A stretch of DNA of 64,000 nucleotides from contig NZ_CP035280.1 of the NCBI RefSeq assembly GCF_004103695.1, positions 124,001 through 188,000 on the forward strand, in the 5' to 3' direction. The position numbers and the translations under genes were made by a program. This DNA comes from Clostridium sp. JN-9 (GTDB taxonomy: Bacteria > Bacillota > Clostridia > Clostridiales > Clostridiaceae). The notes below the pieces were generated by a model. It did not search any database. It worked only from the letters and a program-made list of their open reading frames with translations, and was not told the origin of the DNA. Every line of letters begins with the position of its first letter. Position 1 is the stretch's first letter. Below are positions 35,115-43,324 of the stretch, one piece after another.

Positions 35115-36326
35115 TTAGTAAATATCTTTCTTTTTGAACAATGTTAAAGATAATATACAACAAATAAATGTAGTTATTGTTAATACAACTATACCCATAG
35201 TATATGTTATATTTGGGTTTTCTAGTTGAGCAATACTTGCACCATTCAATATACTTGGTATATTGCTATAGGTAAAAGGTACAAACTGAGCAAATCCCTT
35301 AAAAAGTTTTAACTGAGTGCTAAAAATATAATAAGTAGTATACACTATAACTGAAAAACAAATGGCCCCAGTACTATTACTTATCAATGTAGAAACAAGA
35401 ATTGACATTGAAACAACTGTAATAATTAGTAATATATATATAGGAATTATATAAAATATAAAGCTTCGGGCATCTATAAATATTTTGTTATATGATTTAT
35501 TTCCTGCAAAAATATTAGCAAAGTTTCCTGTATAATAAGCTGTGGGATAATATGGAGATCCAAACCCTTTTGTTAAGCCAAGGCCTATAAAAAACAATAA
35601 ATATACAGCCGCAACTAATAATATGCATATAAAACTATAAGAAATTATTTTTGAAAATATTACCTTGCTTCTTGATATAGGCTGAGTAAGTAAAATTTTA
35701 AATGTTCCCTCATCTACCTCACTTGAAACAGAATCTGAAGCTAATAAAAATAAAATTATTATTAATAACAATGGCATAATACTGGTGCTGGATAATATAA
35801 TAAAATTATATGAAGTCATTGAAGTATCAGAATATATTGGCTTTATATTCTTACTTAAAAGAATTTCATTAATATCTATTCTGTTTTGTATTTCCTGAAG
35901 ACTTTCTCCACTTACAACACGATTTTCACTAATATCAAGTGCAGCGGCTTTATCTAATTTAATCTGCGCACTTAATTTTCTTTTCCAGTCATTTGATGCT
36001 ATTGCTTTACTTTCTTCATTTAATAATTTTAACTGATTTTCATAAGAATCAATTATTATTTTCATACGATTTAGTTTAGAAGTATCTCCTGATTTATCAT
36101 TTTTATATTCCTCCTTAATGGAATTAAGTGCATTAGTAACTGATTCAATTGCAAAATCACAGCTGCTTTTTTCTGAAGATATCCTTTTACTATCAATACT
36201 ATTATTTAATATTATATATAAAAAGGTGAATACTATTAGAAGCAGTATACCTATCAGATTTTTTTTCCTTTTAAAAAACTTTTTAAATTCAAATATAACT
36301 AAGGTCCCCACTTTATTTACCCCCAT
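35115..36326 (-). CDS. ABC-2 type transporter permease
   Basis: A 403-residue membrane subunit with an N-terminal helix (about residues 27-46), a roughly 120-residue outside loop rich in charged residues and five further helices after residue 175, the ABC-2/NatB-like layout. EVDEGTFKILLTQPISRSKV is the typical coupling segment. The ATG at 36326 overlaps the ATPase stop by 14 bp; a GTG at 36311 has the better ribosome site (GGGGGT) and may be the true start. It is the last gene of a three-gene operon. Its last 48 bp recur as a fragment at 29799-29846. Confidence 0.85.
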   Translation of the reverse strand: MGVNKVGTLVIFEFKKFFKRKKNLIGILLLIVFTFLYIILNNSIDSKRISSEKSSCDFAIESVTNALNSIKEEYKNDKSGDTSKLNRMKIIIDSYENQLKLLNEESKAIASNDWKRKLSAQIKLDKAAALDISENRVVSGESLQEIQNRIDINEILLSKNIKPIYSDTSMTSYNFIILSSTSIMPLLLIIILFLLASDSVSSEVDEGTFKILLTQPISRSKVIFSKIISYSFICILLVAAVYLLFFIGLGLTKGFGSPYYPTAYYTGNFANIFAGNKSYNKIFIDARSFIFYIIPIYILLIITVVSMSILVSTLISNSTGAICFSVIVYTTYYIFSTQLKLFKGFAQFVPFTYSNIPSILNGASIAQLENPNITYTMGIVVLTITTFICCILSLTLFKKKDIY

Positions 36327-37209
36327 ATATTTTTGAGTATTCGTCCTCTAACATAGAATTCACTATTTCTATTCCAGTATAATCCAACTCATTGTGCATA
36401 AATAACTTTAATAAATCATTTAGGTTTTTATTATCCATATTGATTAAAAACTCATTATTATTTATAGTATATCCATTTATAAAATCACAATTTTTAATAA
36501 GTTTTTCTGCTTTTTCTACTTCAGCAATATATACTTTAAATGTTTGAGAATTTTTGATATTTTCATTTGATTTTATTGAATTAATTCTCCCATCTTTTAT
36601 AAAAATTACCCTGTCACAAATTTTTTCTACCTCGCTTAATACATGTGATGACATGAATATAGACATTTTATTTTTTTTAGAAAGATTGACAATTGTTTTC
36701 CTAAGTTCTATTGTTCCACTTGGATCTAATCCATTAGTAGGCTCGTCTAGTATTAATAGTTTAGGCTCGGTTAGGAGGCATATACCTAATGCTAGCCTTT
36801 GTTTCATGCCTAATGAATATGTTTTCACAATGTCATTTATTCTATTGGATAACCCCATATAATTAATCACATCATTCATTTTTTCTTTTGAGACACTATT
36901 TATTTTCCTAATAAAATCAACATTGTCTTTCCCGCTTAAAAAGGTATATAGGCCAGGATTTTCAACTATTGCGCTAATACATGATAAAGCTTTCTCTCTT
37001 TCTTTTTGCAAATCGTATCCACAAATATTTATGTTTCCTTTGTCTGGATGTATTAAGTTAGTTATTATTCTAATGGTAGTGGTCTTTCCTACTCCATTGG
37101 GACCTACAAAGCCTACTATTTCTCCTTCATTAATGGAAAATGAGATATTATCCAGGACTTTATTTTTCCCAAAACTCTTTGAAACATTATCTAATTTTAG
37201 TATATACAC
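36313..37209 (-). CDS. ABC transporter ATPase (BcrA/NatA-like)
   Basis: About 298 residues: Walker A GPNGVGKTT, signature YSLGMKQRLALG, Walker B LLILDEPTNGLDPSG and H-loop MSSHVLSE, followed by a short C-terminal extension. This is the drug/peptide-export type ATPase that pairs with ABC-2 permeases, as in bacitracin or lantibiotic immunity pumps. I prefer the GTG at 37209, which sits at the right distance from GAGGAGGGAG; a TTG six codons earlier is within that site. It lies between the small secreted-peptide gene and the permease gene. Confidence 0.9.
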   Translation of the reverse strand: MYILKLDNVSKSFGKNKVLDNISFSINEGEIVGFVGPNGVGKTTTIRIITNLIHPDKGNINICGYDLQKEREKALSCISAIVENPGLYTFLSGKDNVDFIRKINSVSKEKMNDVINYMGLSNRINDIVKTYSLGMKQRLALGICLLTEPKLLILDEPTNGLDPSGTIELRKTIVNLSKKNKMSIFMSSHVLSEVEKICDRVIFIKDGRINSIKSNENIKNSQTFKVYIAEVEKAEKLIKNCDFINGYTINNNEFLINMDNKNLNDLLKLFMHNELDYTGIEIVNSMLEDEYSKIYGGK

Positions 37210-37287
37210 ACTATTCTCCCTCCTCAATATGATAGGTAATTTGAAGGGGAAATTTTATTAATTATTATTTTTATTAATTATTATCTG

Positions 37288-37590
37288 TTAATATGTGGTG
37301 TATGTCCTTGTATAGCGTACCCTAGAATATATTCCTGCAATTATGTCACCAATTGTAGTTGCATCCTTTTCAGTTTGAGAGTAATTAAATCCATTCATAT
37401 AGTATATAGTAATATAATTTAAATTAGTATCATAATCAATAGTGCCAAGTCCAGCTGATTGCCATACATGATCCCATGAAGATAAAACATCAGCAGTATT
37501 GGATGCTTTTACAGATAAAGCAAACGAAAAAATAGATAGAAATATAGCCAAAGAAATTGCTATATTTTTTAGATTTCTTTTTAAAACCAT
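37288..37590 (-). CDS. Small secreted peptide precursor encoded with an ABC exporter
   Basis: A 100-residue protein with a clear Sec signal peptide (MVLKRNLKN, hydrophobic core to residue 26, likely cleavage after VKA at about 29). The mature part of about 71 residues is Tyr/Thr-rich, has no Cys and includes SSWDHVWQSAGLGTIDYD and a basic-aromatic end SRVRYTRTYTTY. The ribosome site AGAAGGGGGTTTT is strong. It is the first gene of an operon with an ABC ATPase and ABC-2 permease, 78 bp ahead. This arrangement is typical of Sec-dependent bacteriocins with an immunity pump, but no known family motif is visible; the role is inferred from context. Confidence 0.7.
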   Translation of the reverse strand: MVLKRNLKNIAISLAIFLSIFSFALSVKASNTADVLSSWDHVWQSAGLGTIDYDTNLNYITIYYMNGFNYSQTEKDATTIGDIIAGIYSRVRYTRTYTTY

Positions 37591-38020
37591 AAAACCCCCT
37601 TCTAAATTTCCCCTTCACATATATAATTACATTATTTATATCATTTGTCAAATATTTATATTTTCTGTATATGATATCACTTATTTGTAATTTACTCAAC
37701 TTTCGCATATGAAATTCAAGGAGAAAGCTTGTAAAATAAATGCATAAAGCAAAGGAACATTCCCTTTGGTATGATTCAACATGATTGCAATAATAGCAAT
37801 TAATTACAATAAAGCTTTGCAGTGATTTAGCTGATATGTTAAACTACAGGTATCACAGAAAATACATATAATTTGTATTGAAAGTAGACAGGAAAGGAGA
37901 CTTTATGAGAAGATATATTATTTATGCTTAGCAGGGGCTATTGCATAAATATTGATGATTAAAAAATATCAAATAGCCTTTGCTCAATCCTATGAAGACA
38001 TTAGATTTAGGAGGAGCATA
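37591..38020. other. 430-bp region without a convincing gene
   Basis: It holds the promoter region of the leftward peptide operon and the leader of the rightward CD3324-like gene. An eight-codon frame (ATG at 37904) behind GGAAAGGAGACTTT could be a leader peptide or a gene stump. Nothing else was recognised. Confidence 0.4.
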
Positions 38021-38296
38021 ATGAGCTATATTAAAGAAATTGATGTATTACCAGAAGAATTGTTAGAATTAATTCAAAACTATATCGATGGTGAATATAT
38101 TTATATTCCAAGAAAAGAATGTAATAGGAGGACTTGGGGGGAAACTACCGAAAGTAAAAGGGAAATTTCAATTAGAAACTCAGAGATTTATAAGAAGTAC
38201 AAAGAGGGTATATCTGTAAGAGCTCTTTCTGAAATGTATTATTTGTCTCCCAAAAGTATTCAAAGAATTATATCAAATATGAATAGTGAAAATTAA
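38021..38296 (+). CDS. CD3324-like helix-turn-helix protein
   Basis: A 91-residue protein: MSYIKEIDVLPEELLELIQ, then YIDGEYIYIPRKECNRRTWG and a C-terminal helix-turn-helix (GISVRALSEMYYLSPKSIQR). This pattern is common in clostridial and bacillar proteins of the CD3324 family, probably DNA-binding and of unknown target. The ATG at 38021 follows TTTAGGAGGAGCATA; an upstream in-frame start at 37952 lacks a ribosome site. It stands alone. Confidence 0.85.
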   Translation: MSYIKEIDVLPEELLELIQNYIDGEYIYIPRKECNRRTWGETTESKREISIRNSEIYKKYKEGISVRALSEMYYLSPKSIQRIISNMNSEN

Positions 38297-38426
38297 TAAT
38301 AAAATGCGTCATTAAGTTTTTATCTTATAGCGTATTTTTATTTCAGAAAAATGTTTTAGGCAGATTAATTATTGTATGAAATGATATTATTTGAATTGTA
38401 ATAAAGGTTTTACGGAGGGATTAAAT

Positions 38427-38933
38427 TTGGTAAAAAAACTTATTATAATTAACGGAACTATGGGTGTAGGAAAAACAGCAACAAGTAGGGAACTTAATAA
38501 AAAACTCAACAATTCAGTATGGCTCGATGGTGATTGGTGTTGGATGATGAATCCTTTTACTGTAAATGATGAAAATAAAGATATGGTTATAAAAAATATA
38601 ACTTATTTATTGAGGAATTTTCTTATTAATTCATCATTTGAATATGTTATTTTCAACTGGGTTATACATTATGAAGATATTTTTAACCTTCTACTTCAAC
38701 CATTAAGCGATTTAGAATTTGAGGTTATAAAAGTTACTCTTATTTGTTCAGGAGAAACACTTAAGGAGAGAATTTTAAATGATGTGAAGCTTAACTTAAG
38801 AGATGACGAAGAATTAAGCACAATTCTTGAACGTCTTGAGCTATATAAAAATATGAACACAGTAAAAATTGATACAACAAATATTTCTATAAATGAAACT
38901 GTAGATAAGATAATAAAAATTACATGTGAGTAA
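38427..38933 (+). CDS. P-loop kinase-like ATPase (AAA_18/shikimate-kinase-like)
   Basis: About 168 residues with Walker A NGTMGVGKTATS near the N-terminus, an acidic strand VWLDGDWCWM, the lid-like region ERILNDVKLNLRDDEE and a C-terminal IDTTNISINETVDKI typical of small-molecule kinases with a shikimate/gluconate kinase fold. Substrate unknown; some relatives are linked to antibiotic phosphorylation. I place the start at TTG 38427, after ACGGAGGGATTAAAT; an earlier in-frame TTG at 38391 has no ribosome site. Confidence 0.8.
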   Translation: MVKKLIIINGTMGVGKTATSRELNKKLNNSVWLDGDWCWMMNPFTVNDENKDMVIKNITYLLRNFLINSSFEYVIFNWVIHYEDIFNLLLQPLSDLEFEVIKVTLICSGETLKERILNDVKLNLRDDEELSTILERLELYKNMNTVKIDTTNISINETVDKIIKITCE

Positions 38934-38944
38934 CTACCCGTTAT

Positions 38945-39088
38945 CCTTTCCAAACTATGCATCATTTTTCACATGAAGATAAAATTAAACTGTATTCAAA
39001 GATTTTCGATGCATTAAAAGCTGGTTTTATAACTGTAAAAATGAGTTGGAAAGTTGAAAATGTTACCATCATTGTTGCTCAAAAGTAA
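38945..39088 (+). pseudogene. Remnant of a class I SAM methyltransferase gene
   Basis: A 48-codon open stretch reads TMHHFSHEDKIKLYSKIFDALKAG and ends VENVTIIVAQK, the post-motif II region and C-terminus of UbiE-type methyltransferases with the middle deleted. There is no start, no SAM-binding motif I and no ribosome site. It directly precedes copy C of the repeat. Confidence 0.6.
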
Positions 39089-39093
39089 GATAC

Positions 39094-39425
39094 TTTTTAA
39101 AACATAATCTCTTTATACATTACTTGATACATTACTTGAAAATTAAGATTAAACTTTTAGGTCTTGATATAGAAGTTAAAAGCAAAGAAAAAAGTGCCTC
39201 ATCCAACGAAGATTAGCACTTTTTCTTACTAAATATCAAATTAAATCCAATAGCCCTAAAACAAAATAAATGTTCTAAGGATTACTTAGTGTTGTTGCAC
39301 TAAGCATATTTATTTATATTATATCAAACTTTTTATAAAAATAAACAATAATTTTTGCAATTAATTTAGGATATTAACAATAAAGACTGTTCCAGTTTTT
39401 GTAAGGTACCTGGTCCCTGGTAAAA
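39094..39425 (+). repeat. Repeat unit copy C, 5'-truncated module with orphan antisense gene
   Basis: The match to copy A starts at TTTTAAAACATAATCT, so promoter, leader and the first 18 codons are gone. The rest of the small-protein frame stays open to the stop (KIKIKLLGLDIEVKSKEKS) and has a 12-bp tandem duplication of ATACATTACTTG. The downstream half, including the antisense promoter and hairpin, is kept. The unit ends with GGTACCTGGTCCCTGGTA, also seen near 35090 and 55424. Confidence 0.8.
39188..39311 (-). ncRNA. Candidate orphan antitoxin RNA (copy C)
   Basis: The extended -10 TGATATAAT (box 39318-39323) is conserved on the minus strand, the 5' hairpin persists (CTTAGTG / CACTAAG) and the terminator hairpin (AAAAAAGTGC / GCACTTTTTC, 39188-39225) is intact. 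No translatable small protein remains on the other strand, so an RNA made here could only act on other copies. No expression evidence is available. Confidence 0.5.
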
Positions 39426-39433
39426 ATAAAGTT

Positions 39434-40744
39434 TTACCTTTCCAAAACAAATTTTATTAAAGCTTTTATACCATCCTTGTCGTCATTTGTATTATAGAAA
39501 TCTATGAATTTATAAATTAACCTATGAACTTCTAAATTGCTATCTATTGAAATTATCTCTAATAATTCATTTTTAATATTATCTAACTCGTTGAGATTAT
39601 TTTCTTTACTGTAAATGTCAAAAAGTTTATCTAAAGAATTAAGCAGCAATTCATATTGTTTCGTAAGTTTTGCAGAAGAAATAGCCTTACGGTAATAATC
39701 TTTTGCTATATCCAGGCTGTTAATATAAACCCCTGCATTTGCTATTTCTAAATATATTTGAGGGACATAATCGTCTTTTGGCAATTCCTCCAAATTATCT
39801 GCAATAGAAATAATTTTATCAATATATCTTTTAACATTTTTTATATCTTCAAAATAAATATAGATATCCATCATGTTGCACATAATGACTAACTGTTTAA
39901 TCCTATCCCCTGGGCCCAGAACTGATAAAATATGCTTATACTCATCCAGGGCTTCTTTATAATATTTAATTTCCTGAAGGCAATTTGCTTTAAGAGTAAA
40001 TATTTTAAATTTATTATCATTAGACAATTCGTTAATTGAAGTTGTTATATGATTAATTTCTTCAAGTGATTCATTATATAAATTTAATTTTTTATAAGCT
40101 AATGCACTATTAAATGACAATTTAAATTTCAATTTGTCTGGTAACTGATTATAATTTAAAACAAGTTTCCCAAAATATAAAGCTTCATTATATCTGTTAA
40201 GCTTAATGCAACAATACATAAGTTTAATCAGCAAATCAGCCAATTCTGTATTAGATAATATTTTATTACCATTTTCAAAAGCTTTTAAATAATATGTATA
40301 ACTGCTATGATACTCGTTTTTAAGATTAAATATATTCCCAATAATTTTATAGACGGTTATTTTTTTATTGATGTCTACCTCGTTATTTATTAAGAACTGG
40401 TCTATTCCCTCTATGTCATCGGATAAATTCATAGAGGAATTATTTGAATTTTCATTTAGAAATTTTATATATTTATCCACAATCAAAGTTGCTTGTATCT
40501 TTTCATCCTGAAGAAGATAGGAAGCAGTAACCCTAAAATCAATATTCCTTTGTTTACAAACATTATTGATATTATTGGCAATTACTTCAGCAGCATTAGT
40601 GGAAAGCCTAACTTTGTCATTTTCAATCATGCTAATTAGATTACGTGTAATTTCATTACCCGTAATTTCATCTTGCTTTAATCCTAATGATTTTCTAATA
40701 TTTTTAATTTTTTCACCTGAAGATATAATTTTAATATTATCCAT
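39434..40744 (-). CDS. XRE-type HTH plus TPR regulator (NprR/RRNPP-like architecture)
   Basis: About 436 residues: an N-terminal XRE helix-turn-helix (KIKNIRKSLGLKQDEITG, NLISMIENDK) followed by some nine tetratricopeptide repeats (for example YLKAFENGNKILSNTELADL and EYKHILSVLGPGDRI) up to the C-terminus. This size and order match NprR and the clostridial RRNPP regulators that bind small signal peptides. I chose the ATG at 40744 because GGAAGTGCGT precedes it. No cognate peptide gene was found next to it. It is divergent from the S41 peptidase lipoprotein gene, 209 bp away. Peptide control is inferred. Confidence 0.82.
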   Translation of the reverse strand: MDNIKIISSGEKIKNIRKSLGLKQDEITGNEITRNLISMIENDKVRLSTNAAEVIANNINNVCKQRNIDFRVTASYLLQDEKIQATLIVDKYIKFLNENSNNSSMNLSDDIEGIDQFLINNEVDINKKITVYKIIGNIFNLKNEYHSSYTYYLKAFENGNKILSNTELADLLIKLMYCCIKLNRYNEALYFGKLVLNYNQLPDKLKFKLSFNSALAYKKLNLYNESLEEINHITTSINELSNDNKFKIFTLKANCLQEIKYYKEALDEYKHILSVLGPGDRIKQLVIMCNMMDIYIYFEDIKNVKRYIDKIISIADNLEELPKDDYVPQIYLEIANAGVYINSLDIAKDYYRKAISSAKLTKQYELLLNSLDKLFDIYSKENNLNELDNIKNELLEIISIDSNLEVHRLIYKFIDFYNTNDDKDGIKALIKFVLER

Positions 40745-40953
40745 ACGCACTTCCATATAAAAATATTTTAGTCAAGTAAATTATAGTACAGAATTTAACA
40801 AATGTAAAATTAAATGTTTACATTTGCTATGGGTGGTGGTAATATTTACATAAACAATAAGATAATTGTAAATAAGAATATTGACAAAATCTAATTATAT
40901 ATTTATTTAAAGTCAATAATGGACATACTAGGGATGCCTGGGGGGTGATATCT

Positions 40954-42279
40954 ATGAAAATGAAATTTCAGATAATAGCTATTTTATGTATAGCTATTAT
41001 ATTTTCATCTTGCGGTGTTGCAAAAAAGGACAATGCTTTAACTCTTAGTAATGTTTCCAATTTAACAAATGAACAATGGATAGAGGATATTAATTACTTG
41101 GAAAAGAATCTGGCAAAAAAACATACCAATGTCTACCATACTATTACAAAAGAAGAATATGAAAAAGAATTCAGTGACTTAAAAAAAGAAGTCCCTGAAC
41201 TGAAGGAATATGAAATTAAATTAAAGCTGGCCCAAATAGTTGCTTCTGTTGGAGATGCTCATACAGCTTTACGCGTAAATTTAGAGGCAAGATTTAAAGA
41301 TGGTACTAATCTTTATCCATTTCAACTACATTGGTTTGGTGATGATTTAAAAATAATAGCTATAGACAGGAATTATGAAAAGTTTTTAGGTAATACTTTA
41401 ATTTCTGTGAACAATACACCAACAAAAGAAGTGATGGCTAAGATTAATACTTTAATCTCTCATGAAAATGAGCAATGGTCAAAAAATCTTAATGAAGAAC
41501 TTATCCGAATACCAGAAGTACTAAGGTTTCTAAACATAACAAAAGAAAACAAAGTTCAGTTTAGTTTTAGTGATGATAAGGGTAATATAATAAAATTAAA
41601 TTTATCACCACAGACTGGTAAATTAGAAAATATGGTAAGCGTAGAGGATTCACTTACTAAAACTGTGTCTATGTATAATAATGACATGAATGACTATGAC
41701 AATGCTTTTTGGTATAAATATATCCCAGATGATAAAATAATGTATTTCCAATATAATCAATGCATTGACAGGAATATTGCAAAACATTATGGAATTGAAA
41801 ATTATGAAAAGTATCCTGATTTCAATAAGTTTACTGATGAGTTAATTAAAGAGCTTAATGATAAAGAAATAGATAAATTCATTATAGATTTAAGATATAA
41901 CAGAGGTGGAGATTCTGGATTAATGAATGGATTTGCACGGAAGCTCTCAAATATTACGAAGCTAAATGGTAAAATATTTGTGCTAATAGACAAAAACACA
42001 TTTTCATCTGGTGTAATTGCCTGTGTTTCACTTAAAAAAATAACTAATGCCATATTCATAGGAGAACCTACAGGGGGAAATGTAAATTGCTATGGTGATA
42101 TAAAAAAGCTTATATTGCCCAATTCTAAAATTCCAATTTCGTACTCTACTGAATATTTTGAATTAGCACCTGAATATGAAGAAAATTTCACACCTGATAT
42201 ACCAATAGAGCAATCCTATATAGATTACACTAAAGGAATTGATGATGTTTATGAAGCTGCAAAGGCTTATAAAAATTAA
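40954..42279 (+). CDS. S41-family peptidase-like lipoprotein
   Basis: About 441 residues with a lipoprotein signal (lipobox IIFSSC, Cys at about residue 19). The N-terminal helical domain contains WIEDINYLEKNLAKKHTNVY and VGDAHTALRVN, and the C-terminal tail-specific protease core has FIIDLRYNRGGDSGLM and DKNTFSSGVIACVSL, with the nucleophile Ser in TFSSG, then IGEPTGG. No PDZ domain is evident, as in the group with the DUF-like N-terminus. It would act outside the membrane. The start follows GGGGGGTGATATCT. It is monocistronic with a terminator. Confidence 0.88.
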   Translation: MKMKFQIIAILCIAIIFSSCGVAKKDNALTLSNVSNLTNEQWIEDINYLEKNLAKKHTNVYHTITKEEYEKEFSDLKKEVPELKEYEIKLKLAQIVASVGDAHTALRVNLEARFKDGTNLYPFQLHWFGDDLKIIAIDRNYEKFLGNTLISVNNTPTKEVMAKINTLISHENEQWSKNLNEELIRIPEVLRFLNITKENKVQFSFSDDKGNIIKLNLSPQTGKLENMVSVEDSLTKTVSMYNNDMNDYDNAFWYKYIPDDKIMYFQYNQCIDRNIAKHYGIENYEKYPDFNKFTDELIKELNDKEIDKFIIDLRYNRGGDSGLMNGFARKLSNITKLNGKIFVLIDKNTFSSGVIACVSLKKITNAIFIGEPTGGNVNCYGDIKKLILPNSKIPISYSTEYFELAPEYEENFTPDIPIEQSYIDYTKGIDDVYEAAKAYKN

Positions 42280-42282
42280 TGG

Positions 42283-42312
42283 AAACAAAAACTGGTCCAG
42301 TTTTTGTTTTTT
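42283..42312 (+). terminator. Intrinsic terminator of the S41 peptidase gene
   Basis: AAACAAAAACTGG pairs with CCAGTTTTTGTTT, ending in TTTTTT. Confidence 0.88.
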
Positions 42313-42313
42313 A

Positions 42314-42515
42314 CATTTCTTTATGATATTTAGAAAAGTAAGCCATATAGACTATGAAAATAAGCAGATAAGCCGCGGCAGCAAGTAAAATTATAAGTAA
42401 ATTGTACTTCAATATACTATATATAATTACAAGAATACCAAATATTATCCCAATAACATCAAAGGCCTTTGCTTTTGCTTTGATTTCAATAGAATTAATA
42501 GTCCAATAAATACAT
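42314..42515 (-). pseudogene. Remnant of a small two-helix membrane protein
   Basis: The minus strand encodes SIEIKAKAKAFDVIGIIFG and then a second hydrophobic helix ending YFSKYHKEM, the typical C-terminal part of the small membrane proteins found directly after XRE regulators of the next type. It is in the same frame as the HTH gene but separated by its stop, with no start codon or ribosome site of its own. Probably an N-terminally deleted partner gene. Confidence 0.55.
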
Positions 42516-42517
42516 AA

Positions 42518-42733
42518 TTAAAAGTCTTCATCTTTAGAGTCCCCCTCATAAATAAATATTTCTTCAATGCTGACCTTAAACAACTTTGAGATTTTAAAAG
42601 CAAGTATTATGGATGGATTATACCTTCCATTTTCAAGTGAACTGATTGTTTGTCTTGTTACTTCAAGTTTTTTTGCAAGCTCTTCTTGCGTAATACCATG
42701 TTGTTTTCTAATTTCTTCAAGTCTATTTTTCAC
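42518..42733 (-). CDS. Small XRE-family transcriptional regulator
   Basis: A 71-residue helix-turn-helix protein: KNRLEEIRKQHGITQEELA, VTRQTISSLENGRYNPSI, then FKISKLFKVSIEEIF. Such regulators usually control an adjacent small membrane protein; that partner is decayed here (42314-42515). The start is probably GTG at 42733, seven bases after GGAGG; the in-frame ATG two codons upstream is too close to the site. Confidence 0.85.
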   Translation of the reverse strand: MKNRLEEIRKQHGITQEELAKKLEVTRQTISSLENGRYNPSIILAFKISKLFKVSIEEIFIYEGDSKDEDF

Positions 42734-42893
42734 TACCATTCCTCCAATCAATCTATGTAAAGTTCACTATCCATTATCAGTGTATGACTAATTTTTATCT
42801 ATGTCAAGCAAGCTTTCCATTTGCACTTAAAAAATTAGCTCAACTATCCATTACCACTTCCAGTAAATACCTCTATATGCTTCTACATAATTA

Positions 42894-43012
42894 TGGTACA
42901 ATATCCAAGTAAAATATGATAACCGCAGATGGGTGGCTGCGGGGGTTTTGAACGTTTTATCCCCCTTGGACTATTGGTGATATATCATCATAGTTAGGGG
43001 GTGGTATTGGAT
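42894..43012 (+). promoter_or_regulatory. Module B promoter and structured 5' leader
   Basis: Extended -10 TGGTACAAT (42894-42902); hairpin CCGCAG (42923-42928) / CTGCGG (42937-42942); G-run 42941-42945, C-run 42961-42965 and ribosome-site G-run 42997-43001. The spacing of all elements matches module A almost base for base, which supports a conserved RNA structure. Confidence 0.6.
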
Positions 43013-43174
43013 ATGCTAGATTTGATTGTAAAGAGTTTTGCAGCCATTTATATTATTAGATTAGTGTTAAAACATAATCTTTTTATTTCTAAGTTAATTA
43101 TAAATGTAAAATTTCTTGGAATTCACATAGAAATCAATGGCAAAGAGAAAAAGCACCCATCCAGCAAAGAATAG
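43013..43174 (+). CDS. 53-residue small protein, candidate type I toxin (module B)
   Basis: ATG follows GGGGGTGGTATTGGAT. The sequence starts MLDLIVKSFAAIYIIRLVLK, then HNLFISKLIINVKFLG and a charged tail ending PSSKE. The N-terminal 25 residues are strongly hydrophobic with a few basic residues, so membrane association is plausible. It has the same length as the product of module A and aligns ungapped. The stop again lies within the terminator hairpin AAAAAGCAC / GTGCTTT. Confidence 0.65.
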   Translation: MLDLIVKSFAAIYIIRLVLKHNLFISKLIINVKFLGIHIEINGKEKKHPSSKE

Positions 43175-43276
43175 TGCTTTAAGCTCTTAGATTCACATAA
43201 TAATTTTATCCAATAGCCCTAAAACAAAATAAATGTTCTAAGACTTAGCTTAGTGTTGTCGCACTAAGCTTTTCTT
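43150..43276 (-). ncRNA. Candidate antisense antitoxin RNA (module B)
   Basis: Extended -10 TGATATAAT on the minus strand (box 43283-43288); the 5' hairpin GCTTAGTG / CACTAAGC has a changed loop but intact stem; the 3' hairpin overlaps the stop codon of the small protein. The start lies about 50 bp downstream of the DUF4179 gene on the same strand, with no terminator seen between. Confidence 0.58.
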
Positions 43277-43324
43277 ATTTATATTATATCAAAATTTCTA
43301 TAAAAATAAACAATAATTTTTTAA

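Larger units (their letters stand above)
42862..43320 (+). repeat. Repeat unit copy B (complete small-protein/antisense module)
   Basis: It shares with copy A the promoter region (CTTCTACATAATTATGGTAC), the structured leader, the small-protein frame and the 3' block CCAATAGCCCTAAAACAAAA to ATAAACAATAATTTTT. It ends just before the stop of the DUF4179 gene and lacks the GGTACCTGACC tail of copies A and C. Confidence 0.85.

Noticed and set aside
37904-37930. Eight-codon frame with a good ribosome site before the CD3324-like gene
   Set aside because: Too short to support as a gene; it could be a leader peptide or stump, so it is only mentioned in the region note.
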